From the NCBI RefSeq assembly GCF_004101245.1, contig NZ_SCIN01000001.1, positions 200,784-264,783 on the forward strand: a stretch of 64,000 nt of DNA. The letters run 5' to 3'. This DNA comes from Sphingomonas sp. UV9. Its GTDB lineage: Bacteria; Pseudomonadota; Alphaproteobacteria; Sphingomonadales; Sphingomonadaceae. Below, piece after piece: positions 62,401 through 64,000 of this stretch (the first letter of the stretch is position 1; each line of letters opens with the position of its first letter). Below the pieces are notes generated by a model, which did no database searches, was not told the DNA's origin, and saw only the letters and a program-made list of their open reading frames with translations. Both the position numbers and the translations under genes were made by a program.

Positions 62401-62880
62401 TTGCGGTCGGCGCCGGGGCGGGGGACGACGTTTGCGGTGCGCGTGCCGATTGCGCCGGCCGGGCTCGACGTACCGTTGCCGACGCCTTCGGCGACGGGCG
62501 CGTTGGTGCCGGGGTTGCGGGTGTTGTGCCTCGACAACGACGCGACGATTCTAGTAGCGCTCGATGCGGCGTTGCGCGCGCGGCGGTGCGTGCCGTTGCT
62601 GGCGGCGACGATCGCCGAGGCGCTGCAACTCGCGGCGGACGAGGAGCCGGATGTCGCGCTGGTCGACTATCATCTCGACGAGGCGGAGGACGGGCTGGAT
62701 GTGGTCTCGCGGTTGCAGGCGATGGAGCCCGCCCCGGCGATCGCGTTGGTGACGGCGGATCGCGCGGTCGCGGATGATCCGCGGTGTGCCGGGCTGGTGG
62801 TGCTGACCAAGCCGGTCGTGCCGGCGGATCTGTGGCGGTTTATCGAGGAGGCTTCGGCCGCAGCGGCGCGGGGGAGGTGA
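59494..62880 (+). CDS. CrbS-like hybrid histidine kinase with SLC5 symporter domain
   Basis: A 1128-residue sensor: sodium/solute-symporter-like membrane domain (about 15-500, roughly 13 helices; YCSSWTFFGGVGTAATRGWD, SSSISDFISARYGRS), linker, PAS (about 610-725, NLLSATLETIDPGVSVIDAD), HisKA with His776 in AASHDLLQPLHAARLF, HATPase (about 880-990, NFLSNAVRYSSDG) and a C-terminal receiver with Asp1058 (VALVDYHLDEAEDG). This order defines CrbS-type kinases that govern acetate use by acs. crbR and acs lie convergently just downstream, supporting this. The GTG start at 59494 is the only usable one in frame and remains uncertain. Confidence 0.9.
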   Translation: MLGRVLGQPERSATIVGPSVILAILGYGILLFGIAWVVDRRGLSQRLGRIAYPLSLAVYCSSWTFFGGVGTAATRGWDYLAIYLGPALVFLLAPKFLARLVQLAREEGSSSISDFISARYGRSRGTAAIVAGTALLASVPYIALQLRSVTLSFGAIAGVGSSAEVGTFVALLLAVFAILFGARRYEVAGRNPGVVAAIAAESFIKLLCFVALGVFTVMLLADVPAEALAAPLAQLESGFTWGALTSDFWVRTLLSALAILCLPRQFYVGVIEARGPDAVARARWPFIAYMVAISLLVLPLALAGMTLLPGDAEPDLYVLAVPLQQGEHLVALIAFIGGFSAATAMVVVETIALSTMATNDLLAPLLLRRHGEAGEGELGRRMLRVRRVIIAAIVAVALIYGRSLGADLPLASIGLIAFAGVAQFAPALIATVGWNFANHSAARAGLIGGVIVWIYCLLLPSIGEGVGPAMAKFTLGWLDPDALLGWRIGSPLVNGTVWSLGVNVALMAGLHLRERHRGNAALDHVTTLGELRMLVARFVGDGEAEAIGVASPDLRAPIDGPAARTAERLIAGVIGAPSARKIVASSIAGSAIDVSDVVRLLDQRGRSLRFSRNLLSATLETIDPGVSVIDADLRLVAWNPRYVEMFDYPEGYVVVGRSIADLIRYNAEREGKGPGDIEAHVARRMGHLARGTPHSFERQRPSGRWIKMVGRPMPGGGYVQSFTDITAEKEAQADLEARVTARTQDLAQSNAMLGEARAVAETATRDKTRFLAAASHDLLQPLHAARLFCAALDEGLDDDRAPHQAELVRAIDGAIGSADTLLRALLDVSRLDAGGVVPKVERFALGALIEELVVQFRPLAAERGLVLASHPSAFSVATDRSLLRSILQNFLSNAVRYSSDGRIWIGARRRGDDVSIEVRDAGPGIADADRERIFEEFERLESKGSAGCGVGLGLAIVRRTARLLEAPVELRSAPGRGTTFAVRVPIAPAGLDVPLPTPSATGALVPGLRVLCLDNDATILVALDAALRARRCVPLLAATIAEALQLAADEEPDVALVDYHLDEAEDGLDVVSRLQAMEPAPAIALVTADRAVADDPRCAGLVVLTKPVVPADLWRFIEEASAAAARGR

Positions 62881-62890
62881 GCCCTTGTTT

Positions 62891-62910
62891 CCTCCCCCTT
62901 GCGGGGGAGG
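62891..62910. terminator. Hairpin CCTCCCCC-TTGC-GGGGGAGG between convergent genes
   Basis: Eight-base perfect stem just after the crbS-like stop and before the stop of the minus-strand regulator. It is probably a bidirectional terminator. Similar GC-rich hairpins recur in intergenic regions of sphingomonad genomes. Confidence 0.7.
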
Positions 62911-62945
62911 ATTGTGTGCGCTGATGGGGGCGCAGTTGGTGGCCG

Positions 62946-63565
62946 TCAGTCTGCGAAATGGATGTCCATCGCTCTCGCCGCGAGGACCGCCTGCGTGCGG
63001 TTCTGCACGCCAAGTTTGCGCAGGATCGCCGTCATGTGACCCTTCACCGTGCCCTCCGAGATACCGAGGTCGAACGCGACCTGCTTGTTCAGGCGACCGG
63101 CGAGCACGCCGAGCAGCACCTTCAATTCGGTCGGCGTCAGGCTGGCCACGCGCGCCGCCATGGCGTCGACGGGGGCGCCCTCGCTCGGCGCATCGCGTTC
63201 GCCGGCCAGCGCTCGCGCGACGGCGTTTTCCAGCGCGGCAAGATCGGCGGTCTTCGAGACGAAGCCGATCGCACCATAAGCACGCGCACGCGGTGCCGCC
63301 TCGGCTTCGTCCGCCGACGATACCACGACGATCGGCGTGTCGGGCCGCTCTGCATGCAGCAGCGCGACACCCGCGAACCCTTCCGACCCCGGCATCCGCA
63401 AATCGAGCAGGATCAGGTCGAGATGCACCGTACTGCGTACCGCATCGGCCGCCTCGCAGAGCTGCCCCGCCTCGATCACCACCGCATCGGGCGCAGCACG
63501 GCTGACCGCCAGCTTCAACGCCTGGCGGAACAGCGGGTGGTCGTCCGCGATGAGGATCGTGCGCG

Positions 63566-63569
<4 letters not shown>
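62946..63569 (-). CDS. CrbR-like NarL/LuxR-type response regulator
   Basis: A 207-residue regulator. Receiver: acidic pair ADDHPLF, phospho-Asp in [13 protein letters not shown], Lys in [11 protein letters not shown]-binding LuxR HTH about 142-200 ([20 protein letters not shown], then [20 protein letters not shown]). Its ATG overlaps the acs stop (ATGA), so it is cotranscribed with acetyl-CoA synthetase. In Vibrio and Pseudomonas CrbR activates acs when CrbS signals. Confidence 0.92.

Positions 63570-64000
<431 letters not shown>

Overview
The window is GC-rich, densely packed DNA that looks like a free-living alphaproteobacterium of the Sphingomonas type. The evidence is two very large TonB-dependent receptors of the sugar-associated class, a SapC / JmjC-cupin / flavin-halogenase set, a Blh plus proteorhodopsin-type pair, an EL222-like LOV-HTH regulator, and a CrbS/CrbR/Acs module. 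No rRNA, tRNA, CRISPR array, transposase or phage gene was seen. Genus assignment is inference from gene content only.

Layout. 1-2.6 kb (minus): a light module with a carotene-cleaving Blh enzyme (cut by the left edge), a retinal proton pump and a LOV-HTH photoreceptor. 2.8-5.0 kb: a divergent LysR regulator and MFS exporter. 5.4-38.9 kb: a hemicellulose-utilisation region. It holds two TonB receptors, a broken GH115 alpha-glucuronidase, a FadR/UxuR-type repressor, UxuA, three GH43 enzymes, GH9, GH95, GH27 and GH3 enzymes, one CE1-like esterase, one SASA/CE20-like esterase, a deleted esterase remnant, a FAD halogenase, SapC and a JmjC-like cupin. 39-41 kb: Tag DNA glycosylase and an acyl-CoA dehydrogenase. 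41-49.6 kb: an OmpR-type two-component system divergent from a heavy-metal-type RND tripartite efflux operon, followed by a degenerate retropepsin-like protein. 49.7-55.1 kb: a ferredoxin reductase, a DUF3617 protein, a small unknown, an Ntn-hydrolase acylase and a DUF6629 membrane protein. 55.3-59.5 kb: a TPP-riboswitch-controlled thiamine salvage operon (TonB receptor, kinase-like protein, PnuT). 59.5-64 kb: CrbS sensor, CrbR regulator and the C-terminus of acetyl-CoA synthetase.

How it works together. The receptors would import oligosaccharides that secreted or periplasmic GH43, GH9, GH95, GH27, GH3 and CE enzymes debranch and cut. UxuA would process the glucuronate side chain after isomerisation and reduction. 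Four 12-bp sites fitting GNTANCGNTANC lie upstream of receptor 1 and in the GH9/esterase divergent promoter, suggesting one LacI-type regulon. A FadR-type palindrome sits directly upstream of uxuA.

Most notable. The locus is partly decayed: the GH115 gene has lost its whole catalytic barrel, an acetyl-esterase gene is reduced to its ends, and a barrel-protein gene has lost the start of its signal peptide. The halogenase is in operon spacing with carbohydrate enzymes, and together with the receptor, SapC and JmjC protein it forms a candidate module of unknown biochemistry. The TPP riboswitch shows a readable anti-SD / anti-anti-SD switch.
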